A program made the position numbers and the translations under genes. The notes below the pieces were generated by a model, which worked only from the letters and a program-made list of their open reading frames with translations, made no database searches and was not told the origin of the DNA. This document shows, one piece after another, positions 1 to 13,700 of a stretch of DNA of 64,000 nucleotides. The stretch covers positions 9,611,001 through 9,675,000 of the forward strand of contig NC_003075.7 in NCBI RefSeq assembly GCF_000001735.4. The letters run 5' to 3'. Position 1 is the first letter of the stretch; the number at the start of each line of letters is the position of its first letter. This DNA comes from Arabidopsis thaliana (Eukaryota; Streptophyta; Magnoliopsida; Brassicales; Brassicaceae).

Positions 1-1513
1 ATCTGGCGAAAGTCGGTTTTCTAGAGACTTCCTCGCTCACCCAAGAGAACAGTAGTCCTTCAGCCATATCAGCTCTCTCATGGACCCTTTTCCCATCTCC
101 GCAGTCGATTTGATAATCCCTTCCAGGAACAAGGCGGTTTAAATCGAGCTCCCACAGTTTGTTGCAAGCTTCTGAGAGACCTGAGAGCTCTAGTTGTGAG
201 GGTTCTAGGTTTCCATAAGTTTCAACTTCGTCTGAGTAGTGTTGTTCACTTGCTGGGCGTTTGTAATCTTGCCATTGCTCCTTCTGGACCTGCGGAGAAA
301 GAGAGTGATCACACATCAAATCAGTGGAAAAAATGACGGGTAAAATCAGCAGTTAGGGCTCTGTCTCGGTTTCGAAAATTCAAACCTTATGTGATTGCCT
401 TGCAGGTTTCTTTTTGCCCACAGTTTCCCAACCATCATTTTCCTCTTGCTGGCTCTCCTGTACTTGGAATCAAATGCCAACATTAGATCCTAAACATGCT
501 AGCTAAACTGACATTAGGTTGATTCTTCCTTTATAAGATGATCTAATGTAAGAGTAAACGAAGTGATATCTCACCGAGAAGTCTTGTTTCTCGCTCACTT
601 TAGCCGCATATGTATTCTCTTCCTGGTCCTCCTGCGTGGGGAAATCAAAATGCTGAATATTAAAGGCTTTTTGCAGGTAAGGAAGAGCCTGGTTTCTTGT
701 GAATGAAAGAAAGATGAAAGAGTCAATTGTTTTAGAGATTCATAAATATGAATTTTACAAGATTTCTTTGTTGGTGCATAAATAAGACTGTTTTACGAAG
801 TAGCAATTTCACTGAAACTCAAATGCGTTATTTAAATGTTGAATTGGCGTTGATCACAAACCTCATGTGATTGTGAATGCCTTGTGGGAAGCCTTTCGCC
901 CTTCTTCTCCCATTGATTCTCCTATGAAACAATTGAGAGCTATTTCATTAAGGACTATCTAACAGTAACGCAAAGTAGGATAAATATACTTTCTACATTA
1001 CAATTGCCATTTGCCAATGGCGTAGCTTAAACTCAATTGACTATAAGCTTCTACGAATCGTGTATTTCAGCTAAATTCAATGAGGTTCCAATGTTTATAG
1101 ATACTGAGTGATAACTTGAGTTACAACTTGCTAATCAGAGTTCTGGTTTCTATAAATCGGTTCGAATTTCCCAAACGGTTTGAATTTTGACTTCTTACCT
1201 CTGAATTCTGGCGACGGCCGTGCGACGATCCTCCCGCGCGATTCTGATCCTCTTCCTCACCGGAAACCACCTGCGACCATGTCCAGATTCCAGAAGAAGA
1301 ATCGTTCAACAGAAATTCAAAATCTCTCAACAATAAATAAAAAAAACTGATAACGCAGAAGAGGAATTGATGATGTACGAACATTAGCCCAAGTAGATCT
1401 GGATCTCTCGTCCCTCGAGTTGCCTTCATCATCACCACCATCGTCTCCGCCGCGGCGTTGGTTTCCTCCGATAGCCACGTCGAGTCGACCAAACCTCTGA
1501 TCAATCCGTCCAT
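1..1513 (-). CDS. EndoU (XendoU-type) endoribonuclease, 5' part, truncated by the window
   Basis: Family role: EndoU proteins cleave RNA at U-rich sites in a metal-dependent reaction. Only the N-terminal half lies here, so no catalytic His or Lys can be checked. Exons read on the minus strand: 1513-1383, 1270-1199, 921-862, 631-575, 457-386 and 289 to beyond base 1. Introns are GT-AG and internal exons are all phase 0. The last exon encodes LSEACNKLWELDLNRLVPG followed by YQIDCGDG, typical of the start of the XendoU fold. The stretch before it is a hydrophilic, Glu/Gln/Lys-rich linker with repeated Trp-containing units. The first ATG (1513) gives MDGLIRGLVD, but a 5-bp tandem repeat at 1479-1488 then breaks the frame relative to exon 2. 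I recognise the gene as the At4g17100 type by order and sequence. Confidence 0.82.
1479..1488 (-). repeat. 5-bp tandem duplication (TCGAC)x2 inside EndoU exon 1
   Basis: On the minus strand the sequence reads TCGACTCGAC, immediately after the codons for MDGLIRGLV. One unit fewer would put the ATG at 1513 in frame with the Gly/Asp/Arg-rich remainder of exon 1 (ending STWAN) and, through the 1382/1271 intron, with exon 2 (VVSGEEEDQN). With two units the ATG frame reads a different peptide through exon 1. It could be a natural allele or a sequence error. Confidence 0.8.
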
Positions 1514-2616
1514 TGTCTCTAACAGGAAAGAGATATTTTGTTTTGATTTAAAAGAGTGTGTGGGAGTTGTGATCCAGAAATGGTAGTTGAATAACGACGT
1601 CGACGATTTACTTCCTGTTTTTTCATCACGCGCGTGACGTTTAGATTTTTATTACGGCATTTATTGTTTACCGATCCACTAGTAGCACTATGCTCTCATA
1701 ACGGTTTTTCGCTCCTACCGACAAATAATAGTTGATTCGTAAATTTTAGTTAAAAAAAGAAGGTTATGGCCAAAATTGACTATTCTTTTCAGTTATTTTA
1801 GTGGAGGGTAATATAGAGAAATATATATACATAGTGATCAACCTGCTTTCTATAATCAAAAACAAAATCTAAAATATTGTTTTCTCATTTTAGATGCAAG
1901 AGAGTTGACTCAATGAATCATAAGACTCGTCTCTGTAAATCTTGATCCTAAAATTCCGTCCACGCGGGCCGTTTACTCTCAAGATGTAAATTTGAGCGAT
2001 GTAATTGACTCGCCAAAGTAGCGCGTTAAGCTCTAGTAGTGCATTGGTCGTGTATTAAGCTTTGCACGTTCCCGCCACAACTAAAGGCTTTTAAACTTTA
2101 TCAACAATCAACATGTAATAATTAAAAATCAACCTAACAATCTTATAATATTAGACGCAATTGTGTTGTGTAGAGCACCACACGATATTGATACTTCTGT
2201 TCAGTAATCGAAATTACTCAATCAGTAGAGAGCTCTGAAATGTTACCAACTAGTCTTGGTTCAAGCTTTTTTACATATAATGATTAAAAAAAGATGTGAG
2301 CTAAAATATACCAAAACAATAAAAAGAAATTAGAAATAGTCTTCTGTTTTCTTAATTATAAATTAAAATCTTCTAACAATCTTATTATTATTAAGACTAA
2401 GACAAATTTCTGTAATAATAATAACTTGTACAGATACATCCTTCCTAGAAAGCACAAGTAATTTTATCCACAAATGTACAAAAAATATCAACATAAAAGC
2501 TCTCTTTTCACGCCAAACAAAAAACCAACAAAAAAACACTCTCTTTGTTTGCAAGTCTACTTCGTTGCATGAAGTAATAGTTTCCCAAAAGCCCAAAAAA
2601 AAAGAAGTGAAAAGTT
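1514..2616. promoter_or_regulatory. Intergenic: EndoU promoter and VPS13 3' flank
   Basis: About 1.1 kb without a gene. The EndoU leader and promoter occupy the left part. A perfect 12-bp palindrome, TCACGCGCGTGA, lies at 1626-1637, about 115 bp upstream of the EndoU ATG, and carries CGCG-box cores of the kind bound by CAMTA or ABRE-coupling factors (inference). The right part is the VPS13 3' flank. No ORF with a convincing start or family signature is seen. Confidence 0.45.
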
Positions 2617-4770
2617 TCATTCTAAACGCAAATTCTTTCCCGATTCAGATTCTATGGACCTGTAATCATCTCGAACTCTAATTGCTTTCCAATCAGAGTC
2701 CTCTTTGGTCTGTCGCAGAGCCATAAAGTGGAGTGCATCACTTCGAACTTGGTAAATTTGACAAGCCCATGGGTACGAGTCAGGTGCAGACCAAACCTTC
2801 TGTTCTTCAAACTCAGTCTGCTCGGCCAAAGACGTTGGCATGCAATACACTGTGTTGAGCTCTGGCTCGATGAAACCAGCCACTGCAACACATCCAGGAG
2901 AGACGAATCCCTCAGGAGCCCGTGGATGCCAGATCGATACAGGACTTATGTAATCATCTAAGCAATTCCTCCACACCTGACAAGTGAATAAACATATATG
3001 TATCATGCTAAAAACTCAGGTTTGATAGAGTTTGCGTTTGCTCAAAATTTGGATGCTTGAGCACTTAATGCATACGATGAGTTCAAGGTTGAAAATACTG
3101 TGCGGTTAAATGCAACGGATTACGGTTGAAATAAAATGTTAGAGAGATACTTACAAGGTCATAACCCACAGGAAGTGCAAACACTCCATTGGTGTTATTG
3201 TAGACAGCAGCAACATTTGGGGGATGGCTACCAACGTGAGCTACATCACCCACTGACACGAATCTGGCAAACAACAATGACGAAACTGCTTAAGTTTCAA
3301 CGGCTCAATGCAGCTACAGCATCACCATTAGGGTACTAAATAACCAAGTTAAGAAATAATAAACTAGATTTTTGGAATTTTAAATCTCTTTTGGCTATAC
3401 TTACCCCGCTGGACAACTGGGTCTCCAGATAGTGCAAACTCCTCCATCTTCAGAATCCTGAAAGCCAAAAAGGAAATAATTGTAAAGAAAACCTCAAAAC
3501 GGTTGATGTGGGGGGTGAATTATACATGTTTCGTCTCATAAAGTTATAAATCAAGGATTCTTATTGACATGTATTGATGACAAGGGTTTAAGATTTTGAT
3601 CCTGGTCTCCACCTCTTAGCTTAGGCTAGAACCCAAAATTTTCGAGTGTCATCAAAAGAAATAAAATCTAGAAGGCAAGAAAATCAGAAATTTTCTGTAC
3701 TAACAGGGAAACCCCTTTCTAAGCTCAAAGATATAGATTGGGATGGAAAGGAACTTACCTGCTTTTTACACAAAGAACATCGACCTTTGGATTCTCGCTC
3801 ACTACTCCAGATTTTTGAGAAGTTGATACTATGTTTGACAAGCTTTTTATCATCTGAGACAGAGCTTGAAGAAGAAAGTTCTCTCGATTTAATAATAGCT
3901 TTGTTTTTGTATGTTTTTGAGTCTCTTCCATCAGCCTCATTCCAAGCAAAATACACATGTCTCTGGCTTGAAGGAACCTGCAATGAGAAGAAAGAAAATT
4001 CATTAGGTGTGTTGCACTGGTATGAGCTTCAATATTTGCATAATTTACACTGGTTAGTAAGTTATGTGGAATATAAACCAGAAAACTTAAAACATGTTTT
4101 CTCATTATATTTTTACTATAAAATAGAAGACTAAAGCATCTTGGGAGTAGTAATTTCAAATGTAAATTTCACTTGAATCATAGCCAAATTATCAATTCTA
4201 TAACTATAATGAGAATAGTGATAGCAATAACCTTGAGCACAAGATTTTTCATGTTAGACTGATATGCTTTCCACATTTTGCGCACTACTGAACAGATTCG
4301 GACAGCTTGAGGTTCTAGTCCATTTAAGTCTTCTGGCACGCTGCATTTTATAACCTGAGCAAAACTCTCTGACTTCCGAAAACTCTTCAGATGCAGTATG
4401 AGATGCGAGGGCCTTTGGCTACCTGCCTTTGCCAATTCCAACGCCATAAGTTCCTCCCAAGGCACATCCCACATGATCTTGCTGGGTTTCTTATCCATCT
4501 TATCCAGATCAGAGCACTAAATGGAAGCAAACATTCAGTTAATAAAAACAATTTTGAGACGCTAATGGAAAACCTGCATGTGAAATCGTATTCTAGTTGG
4601 TTAAACCTGTAATAACACGACTCTCTTGTTGGTCACCATGACAATGCGTTTGTATGGAACAAGGAAATGCTCTTCATAGCAATCAGACAAAGCAAATTTT
4701 GAGGGTTCCCTGAATATTTCTGTACAGCCAAAGTGCCGACTTGCTTCTGCTAGATGAAGGAGCATCTGCA
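2617..4770 (-). other. VPS13: C-terminal PH-like domain and final DUF946-like units
   Basis: Exons at about 4770-4230 encode SDCYEEHFLVPYKRIVMVTN, then MWDVPWEELMALELAKAG, a PH-like fold that in the family reads phosphoinositides. After a Ser-rich linker (SRELSSSSSVSDD), exons at 3470-2617 give CPAGFVSVGDVAHVGSHPP and SIWHPRAPEGFVSPGCVAV, two DUF946-like units, and the stop codon at 2617-2619. An overlapping plus-strand reading through the linker is a shadow. Confidence 0.75.
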
Positions 4771-7700
4771 AAACGAGATAACCAACATAAATCAGAACTA
4801 GTTTGGTGAGTGGCAAGCGTAACTAGAAGAATGTAAGTTCGTGGCTTTCTGGCAATATTTCAGTATAACTTACACCATATCGTATAAGGAGCTTAGAATG
4901 TAAAACTATTAGATTGAAATATTAAACAATAGGATAGCCGACTTGTAATTATGAAGTTTTGGAAGCATCCAAAATTTCTCACTAGTCAGACAAGAAAAAT
5001 AAGCTGAGCCAGTACCTGGCCTATAGCTTCCTTCTCATCATATTCCCTGAGTATACCATCAGCATGAACAGCACGAGGATTTCTAATTCTTTCCAAGGCG
5101 GTCCTGTTGCTCAAAACCTCCAAACATCTGCTACAACTTGCTCCAATTCCATCAACAGTCAATGAGAAAAAATCTAATGCACCACTCACTGGTTGTACAA
5201 TAAATCCTAGGAACGCCCGTCCTACCCCATGGGCAAACCCTAGAATACCATTTTCTCGGGCGCTCTCTACAGGCTTTGTAACAACTCCTGAAACCCCAAA
5301 GGCAACACCTTGTGCCAGGGCTTCTGTTCCTTGAACAATTGCATCACCTACACCGGTGATCCGCCTCGACCAAACCTGATTCATATTCACACCTCTTTTG
5401 AGCAAACTGCCAAAGTGATCAATTCAATATTTTATAGCAAGAAATGTACCTGTTTAGCCCGTAGTTGCATGAATTGACCATCAGTTGAAAGCTCGGCAAA
5501 CCCTTTGCTAAGAGAGGCCAATGTTGAGCTAGTCATACCCAAAACATCTACTGAGAAAATCAAATGTAAGGGATTGTGGATCAGATCTCTCCATATGCGA
5601 TTCCCGATGGCTGGAAGTATTGAACTTTTCCGTATAAACCGATCTCTGTGCATTACTCTCCTTAGATGAACCTATATGTACATATGATTTTGAAACATTA
5701 GCAACATTTCTCGTTCTCTATTTGTCAGTACTAAATTCCAACTATAGCAAAATGATGAATTAGCCTGTGGTGTCAGGCAATTGAAATGCTTTCTAGCTAC
5801 AAGCTGTTTCATGAGAATCCAAGGAAAAAAAGCTTCTGAGCTACTTATCCCCTGTGTTACTTATCTCGTGTGCTGGGAGTCAAGAAAGAGTATGGCTTAA
5901 ACAAACTCATGCTCAACAATTCATAATTTACAACAAGTTGTAACTTTTTAGTAGTCAGTTCTCAAATGAAGTAGACTACCACGAAATGGAACCAGGTATC
6001 CCAACAATTAGTTCTATTACTAGGAAGATGTAATCACTATTCCATTTCATAAATGGGAGTAACTTCAAAGGAAAATCAACCACCTGAATTTTGAAAGCAT
6101 TTCCAACAGCGGACAAAATGGGGCTCCAAACACCAAGAATTCCATGAGGCCTCTGAGCTGGCGCTGTTTCTAGTGAGACCTTTAGCCTTACCTCCGAAAC
6201 ATCTATGAGGCTGAAAATCACAAACAAAATCATCCAATCACTTAAGTTAGAAAATTGCTAGACTTGCATACCAAAACGGCCAAATAATGTGGCCTTCGTA
6301 TCTGGTAAAAATTCTATAGAAGACAAGAATACTTTATATGTATCTCAGGATCAACTTGCGCGACACTAGAACTTTTGGGGAGACGGTCCATCTGAAGCTT
6401 ATTGTAGAAGTCAGCTGAAGCCCAAATGATAGGCTCGTGAATGTTTAGTCGCCAGGTATTATCTGTTACCTGTCAATTGAATAGAAAATACATCATGTGC
6501 TTCAGATAGTATCTCAAAGTTATGTTTGAGTACTCTGCAGATAAACCTGACTAGAATACATACCCGTACATACACATATGGATACACTTGAATGCCATCA
6601 GTTTCTTCGTTACACATTGTAATTGTCATCTTAAGCACTGGTTGACGACTATCTCCAGTGTTATCTGGTGCCAATAGTACTGGCATTAAAGTTAGAGGTA
6701 GCTGGTTATCAATCTGTAAACGACCCAGAATGATTTTGAACCTGGAAATCATTAAAAAGTATATTGATTATTTGGTTCCATCATTCCAGTTATACATGAA
6801 ACAGACATGAAAGGAAAACATTACTGCGATATTCGAGTTACCTGCTAGTTCTTCCCTCATCATACCCAGTGGAGTAAGATACAAATACTCTTTCAAGGTA
6901 AAAATATGATAACTCTTTAGGCATGTGATCTACAAGAGAGATCCCCACTAGTCCCATTTCAATTATGACCTCCAGAGTGGTGGTCTTGTGTTCTGTAGGT
7001 GTCTGAGGAGTAGAATATCCATGATTTCCAATCGATGTCAAAGATATGATTTCGTTAGAACTCTGTGAAGTACTGTCATCATCGGTGAATCTAGCAATCT
7101 TGATGTCACCAATTTCTTGAACATCAAAGTTCACTTCTAACTCCCTACACAATTCAGAATCCACAGCACCTTTTTCCATGTCTACTTTGAATACCCCAGA
7201 GCGGTGATCACTTTCAACCTTAGCATCCAAGAACTTTTGACCATAAGGATCTTCCCATGCAAAATTTTCTGTTGTAAGAGGTTCCAACAAAACCCACGAA
7301 TCTTCACCAAAACCAGATTGCCGAACACTGATGCTTTTGACAGTTGATCTATTTTCAACCCTGGTTTGAAAAGTTTTCACAGAAAAAGAAGAGGAAATTA
7401 GTGATTGTTTCACAAGCATGGATGTCTGTCGCTTGTAGAGAAGATACCTCATAGGACCGTTGCTTGGTCCTAGTCGAAATACAACTATAAAACGTGATCC
7501 CTCTTCAAATCCCCGTATCTCTGCTTTCACATATCTCCGTGCACCATTTTTACTCTTTAATACAAGAACAATTGTGTCCTCTCGGGTAACTTGAACGGGA
7601 AATGACCACTCTGTTTCTCTTAACCGGACCTGAAATTAGGCAATGTAATAAGAAGATGATACATCATTAATATAAAAAGAGATGCTCTTACCTCTCACAA

Positions 7701-10700
7701 TGTAAACATATGTGGTAGGTAAGGGAAGTATGCATATGTAAACCATTTAACAATACAGAACATAATCGCCTTGCAGTGAAACTCTAATTTACTGCTCCTA
7801 GAAGTCTCACTGGTTTTACTGAGCAAATATCATATGCTACATACTTCCAGTGGACACCTTCAACAACATTTTTAACCATTCTTTTGTTTTTGTGTCTCTC
7901 CCTTTTTCAACAAAGTGACTAAAGCAAATTTATGAAGAAATAGAAAGTGGTGTAGACTCTGCAAATTAGACAGCTCACCTGGAGTTCATCTCTCCCACTT
8001 GGCTGGAAAACAAAGGAGACCCTTGAATCATAAGCATGGAGTACTTTTGGTTCATCTGCACTGTTCAGTTTAATATATATGTCTTCACCGATCCTGTTGG
8101 TGAAAGTCATGATGGTCGAACAGATATGATCTGAAATAAATTCGAGTCAGTACGTAATAACAAAGAAAAAGTAGAAGACAAAATGCTTGTTACCTTTGTA
8201 GGAACCGACTGGTAAGCACAAGGTTTTGTAGATAAAAATAGCCGCATGCAATTTCCATCGGGATCATACGCATCCACATCCAAAGATCCATCCTATTAAC
8301 ACAAACTCAAAGGTTAATTAAGCTCAATATTTGAGAATACTAGTCTATCGATCAAATGCAATAAAATATTACTGACCATGTCACCCAGAGCAGAAAGATC
8401 TTTGACAGGACCATGTTGCTGATTGCCAAACTGAGATATAGACACTGACAGGCCCAGAAGTTTGAAATTCAAAGTAGAAGCAATTGTATGACCTTCATAT
8501 ATTTCTTCTTCGGTTACCTCATCTAGGACTACTTCATCATTCTTTTTACTTCGAAAGGGAAGACCAACTTTTCTTGTTTGCTTCTTCCCTGACAGATCTA
8601 AAAGTCTGAGTGTAAGTGAGGGACACCTCGCAATCGAAAACCAGAACGGAGCATAAACTCTGATGATCTTCGACAAAACTATCTGCTGTTCATCATAGTT
8701 TTGCTCCAGTATTACTTGAGCAATCCTGCTTGCATAAATTCAACTGTGTGAGACCAATTAAATAAAGAAAAATTAATTCTACAATTGTGTCATCTCAGCA
8801 GAAAGAACAAGACCTTCCAGTGGCAGAACTTCTTAGTCCAATTGTCTTCGCAGGGACACCATTGGGGTGAGATATAAGGACAGCTTCCTGCCAAATTCAA
8901 TAGTGAATGTTTAATTTCCCAAGGGAGAATAGAAGATACAGAACGAAAATTTTGTGTGCCTAGGTGATGTGAATCTAGGTTAAATTTCCTAACTTACATG
9001 CATTGGTAGCCATCCTCTTTGTGGAAGCAAAGAAAAGTATAAAGGGTTTCTTATATCAACACTATACACCTTGACAGTTTCCCCAGAAATAAAGACACCT
9101 CTACAGCGACAAATAAAATGACCACTAGCTTGCGCCTCTAACACTGAGTACTCAGCTCCAAATGGAAGACAATTTGCTATAGAAAACGGTGATTTGACCA
9201 CAAGGGTCCAGTCTTGAATAGGGTCCGAACGTATATCCTTTGCAATTTCTGTTGCTTGGGTCTTCAAACAGAACCACAACTTTTGATTATCTCCGGAAGA
9301 AGTACTGTTTATCTGAGTACAAAATAGCAAGTGCTCGGATTCAGTTAGAGCCGATATACATATTTCAGGCTCTGATTCACAAGAAACCTCTGCCCCCCCA
9401 GGCCTCGAAACCACAGAACTCCAAGAATACTCATCCGACCCATCAGGAAATACACACTTCAGTTTCAGAACATAAGATGCCGACTGTGTCAATCCTGATA
9501 AGGGAACCGGTAACGTATCACCAGGTTTCAGTAACCCAATTGGAATATCTGGAATTGAATTTACTTTAGACTGCAGGCAGAGGTCAAGTAGAAAGTCAGT
9601 ATTGTTCTCCACCGAAACTAGAGACCTGACATTTACGTATCTGTTTCCATCCTGCATACTAACTTCACTTGCAACCACATCATTTCCCAACCTCCAGCAA
9701 GCAGCAGGAGCAGCATAATTCAGCCTAACTGTCGTCCAAGGACCCTCAATGCTAGGACTTACTTGAAGAAATCCAGATTTTTTTTCTCTGAAGGATTTGC
9801 TTTGGTCCACTTTCGACTTAGCTGGCAACAGTACAGCACATCTTATTTTTCCGCAGTTCTTTCTTTGATCCCCTTGGTTAATGCTCTGCAGGAAAACAGG
9901 AAGCCAATCATTTCATTTTATCGCAATCTGTGAACCCAGAAAGTCGAAAATCCCTTAACATGCATGTATTGATAATACAGTATTGATATCATTTTCTACA
10001 CAACAATGGCTACATCCTGACAGGAAGGGGGGCATGTTAAGTTCACGATTTTTACCATGGTTTCAGTTGTAGATAAGTCTAACCAGACAAGGTCATTAGC
10101 ATAATTGTGCTGGTATACGTTGTCCTTCATATATTGTGCTATCTGTTTTAGAGGAGCTGAAAAACTCCCAACAGGGGCACCTAAATCGTGAAAACAACAT
10201 CGATTAATATACCACAAATGAAAGAAACCCTTTAACTCGGATACATTACCACGTAATATATAAGCTATAAGAACTAAGGACACAAACCTTTTCCGACGTC
10301 TGTCACTATTAATTCCAAGACAAAGTCATCCTGGGAAAATGAAAGAACAATAAAATATCAAAAGAGCCACTGCAGCAACCTTGATCTTGAAGACAACAAA
10401 GAATAACCAGAAAATATTATTCATAATACATTTTATTCTAAAATTGTACGAAGGTACATGTACTAACTAAGATTTTCCAAGCTATAAGCACTGCAGCATT
10501 TAAACCTGTTTCTGATTTGCTTGGGTATATGAAGCTGTGTGATTAATCAATCTATGAGATTAATAGTAGAAATACAATTAAAATGGCGATGGACATGAAA
10601 ATCCACAGAGAAGAAGAACATAGCCATTTGGAAAAATAAAACAATCCAGCAGTATTCAGGGGATACAACTTAGTTGTAGGTCAAAAAAATGATGTTAGAT

Positions 10701-13700
10701 ATCATGGAAGAGAGAGAATACCAGGGAGTCGATTCTGAAAAAAAATATTTCATTCCAGTCGACCACTTCTAGCTCAGAGGACAACATATTTGAAACACTT
10801 CCACAAGTACGTGCACTTTGCTGACGAAGCTCTGATTCAACAGGGGAGGTCTGATTGGGAGACAGGCGTATGACTCCTGTGTATTGATGCGAAGACAATC
10901 CACAAGTTCTTGGAAGCTATAAACATATCAAATACAAACAACTGTAAGAAAACAAGGTTACTCCACATAACAACTTCTCCAAAACTTTTGTGTAGTCAAA
11001 TAACTCATTAACCCAGTAAAAAAGTCACTAGAGGCGTAAGCCATAAAGGATAAAAGAAACTGAAAGCACATTAAACTCATTTCCTTTCTTTATCAGCATA
11101 GAGAAGTAAAAGAAGACAATAAAAGGAGATGCAGGAGCGCCTGGGAGGTAGAATATATAAATAAGGGCACCAAAACGAATGTAACCTTTGTTTTAAGCAG
11201 AAAGGTACCTGTGCATCCATCACAATAACTGTAACCATGATTCTAGGATTTCTGCATAGTTCTCCTCTGAGGTGAGAATCCAACATATTGGTCAAGACGG
11301 GAACTTTTACAGGTCTGACGTCCCCAGATGGCATCTTTACAATATCCTTAAATCCTTTGATTTCGGTGGCTCTAATATATATATCTTGCCCAAGTTTGTT
11401 TTGTGGAATTATGAAATAGTTTTTCTTCTGATGCACCTCAATGACAGATTTTCCATTGTCAACTAGAGGAAGTGCTCCCTGTAAAAAATAGCAAGTGTAA
11501 ATCAAGAGAGAAAGAAAACGTGACTTCTTCAAAAGAGAAGGTAAAGCTGAATAAGCCTCTGCTTCACCAAGGGAGTGGCACAGAAGGACCAAAAGAAAAG
11601 TTCTCACTCTCTCTTTATGGTATCCATGGACATTGCTAAGGCTGTTCCAACTAGAATACGCTTGGATAATTGTATTAGCATTCGAAACTGAGATGTTCAC
11701 GTTCAAGTCCTTTGTAGATGTCAAGCGCAACTGAGAAACCGCACCAAAGGATCTAGGGTTGAACTGGTACCTGCATCATGATGGAACATAGCCATTATAT
11801 ATAGTATACTCCACATTTGTTGGATTATATAACAACCAGAATAAACAGAGCAAATCACCCGCTCCCACAAAGTGTTTAGACATAAACATTTCTACACTAT
11901 TGAGACTTAAAATGGCACTGCAATTAGAAAAAAAACCTTAAGAATCCGTCTGCAGGCTCAATGAGAGGCTCCCATGCTTCATACTTATCATTATATGACC
12001 TGGCCGCTAAGGAGAAGTTGATGGTTGAATTTGTGTAGTCGGTTTTGCCAAGTAATCCAAAACTTATATTGTTCAAAGATACGTTAACCAATGGAACCAT
12101 CTGCAAAGTACATAGATACACCATTATTTTCACACAGATAAATATGCCACACAGATTTGTTTGGTTCTCTTACCAGTCCCCCATAGTCATCAAATAGCGC
12201 AGCAGAAAAAGTCCCAATTTCTGCATGAATGACCATGTTATCAGTTCCCCCAGGCAAACCCTGGTCTGCTAGCTTTAAAGCAAATCTCCTTGGTGGTTTT
12301 TTCAAACCACTACGGACAATAAAGGTCTTCAACTCATTCCCTATGCTCCATATACTAAATGGTTCTACCCTCTGCCAGACATCAGAGGTATCCCACAAAC
12401 TTTCATCCGCAAAATGATCACCAGCTACCATATCGCTACGAGCGCATCTTAATTTGGTGAAATCATATGGTTTCGGTGAGCCTTTACATGCAACACAACC
12501 CAAAGAAACAAAACCCGGTGGAGCCTGAGGCATCCAGAAAGATATACTTTCTACTCCCCTGTGTTTCTTGACACGTCCAACAAGTTGGAAATCAACAGCG
12601 GCTTTGAGGATCTCTTGATCGCTAGTATCATGAAGAACCACACAAGAGTTTGGAGGTTCATACCTACACATTCACCCCAGAAGAAATTATTATCCAACTT
12701 GCAAGTACAATAGGATGCACTAAACGACATAGTACATAATATTATGACTTACCCACTAACAGCAATATCTCCAAAATAAGCCATCCCTTCAGAAACGATT
12801 GGTCGCCATATTGAAACTTTTTTCTGCGAGCCTGAGCCCCTATTCCACCATATCAACTCAAAGGTGGCAACAGCTTCAAATCGATGACCAGAGTTAACAG
12901 AATTCAGTGGCTGTGGCCGTGTGGGCTGAATAATATCATCAGGAGTAGTACGATCATCCACGTAGCTGGATTCTTTTGGCAAGACTGCAGTGGATCCAAA
13001 TAATATGTGGCGTAGCTCATAGGGTCTTCCTAATAAGTTGAGCGTAGAGGGATCCGCAGGTAAGAAACTGCCAACAGAATTATCCACGCGCCAAAAAGCT
13101 AAACTTGATTGAGATCTGCATTGTAAGCAAAGCAAACATAAAAAATGGCAACCCTCAATGGAGGAAAATAGTTCAAAATGAAATGACCAGCATAGACACA
13201 GTACAGACATACTACAATGGAATCATTTATGTATTGGGTAAGAAAAGAAAAATAAATAGAACCCTAAAAGAGGGAGTTATAAAATCCAGTTTTCATTTGA
13301 GACTTCCGCATATAAGTCACATAGACACAAGCAAAAAACAACTTATGATATATGTCAGGAAAAGGAGATAGTAAGCATGTTTGCACATGTCTACACAAGG
13401 GAACATACATCCCCATATATTTTAGTTTGTGCATGCATCTTGTCCATGTGTATAGAAAGTGAGCTACTCGTAAAAGTAAAAGTGAAAGGTTCATAGCAGC
13501 GTACATATCTGTGGAGCTGATAGCTACACAATCTCTGAGAGAACAAGGGGAAACAGAAGAAGCTAGGATGCAGAAGGTAGAGGCCAATGAAGGCGGTGTA
13601 CTTCCACTTGATACCACACAGCTTAATGCCACATAACCCTTTGGTGCTTCAGGGAACCAAATGGAACATGAACTATCTCTTTCATCTTTGTCATCCATCG

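Noticed and set aside
3646..4134. 162-codon plus-strand ORF near the VPS13 3' end
   Set aside because: Opposite strand carries the Ser-rich linker and PH-like exons with proper splice sites.
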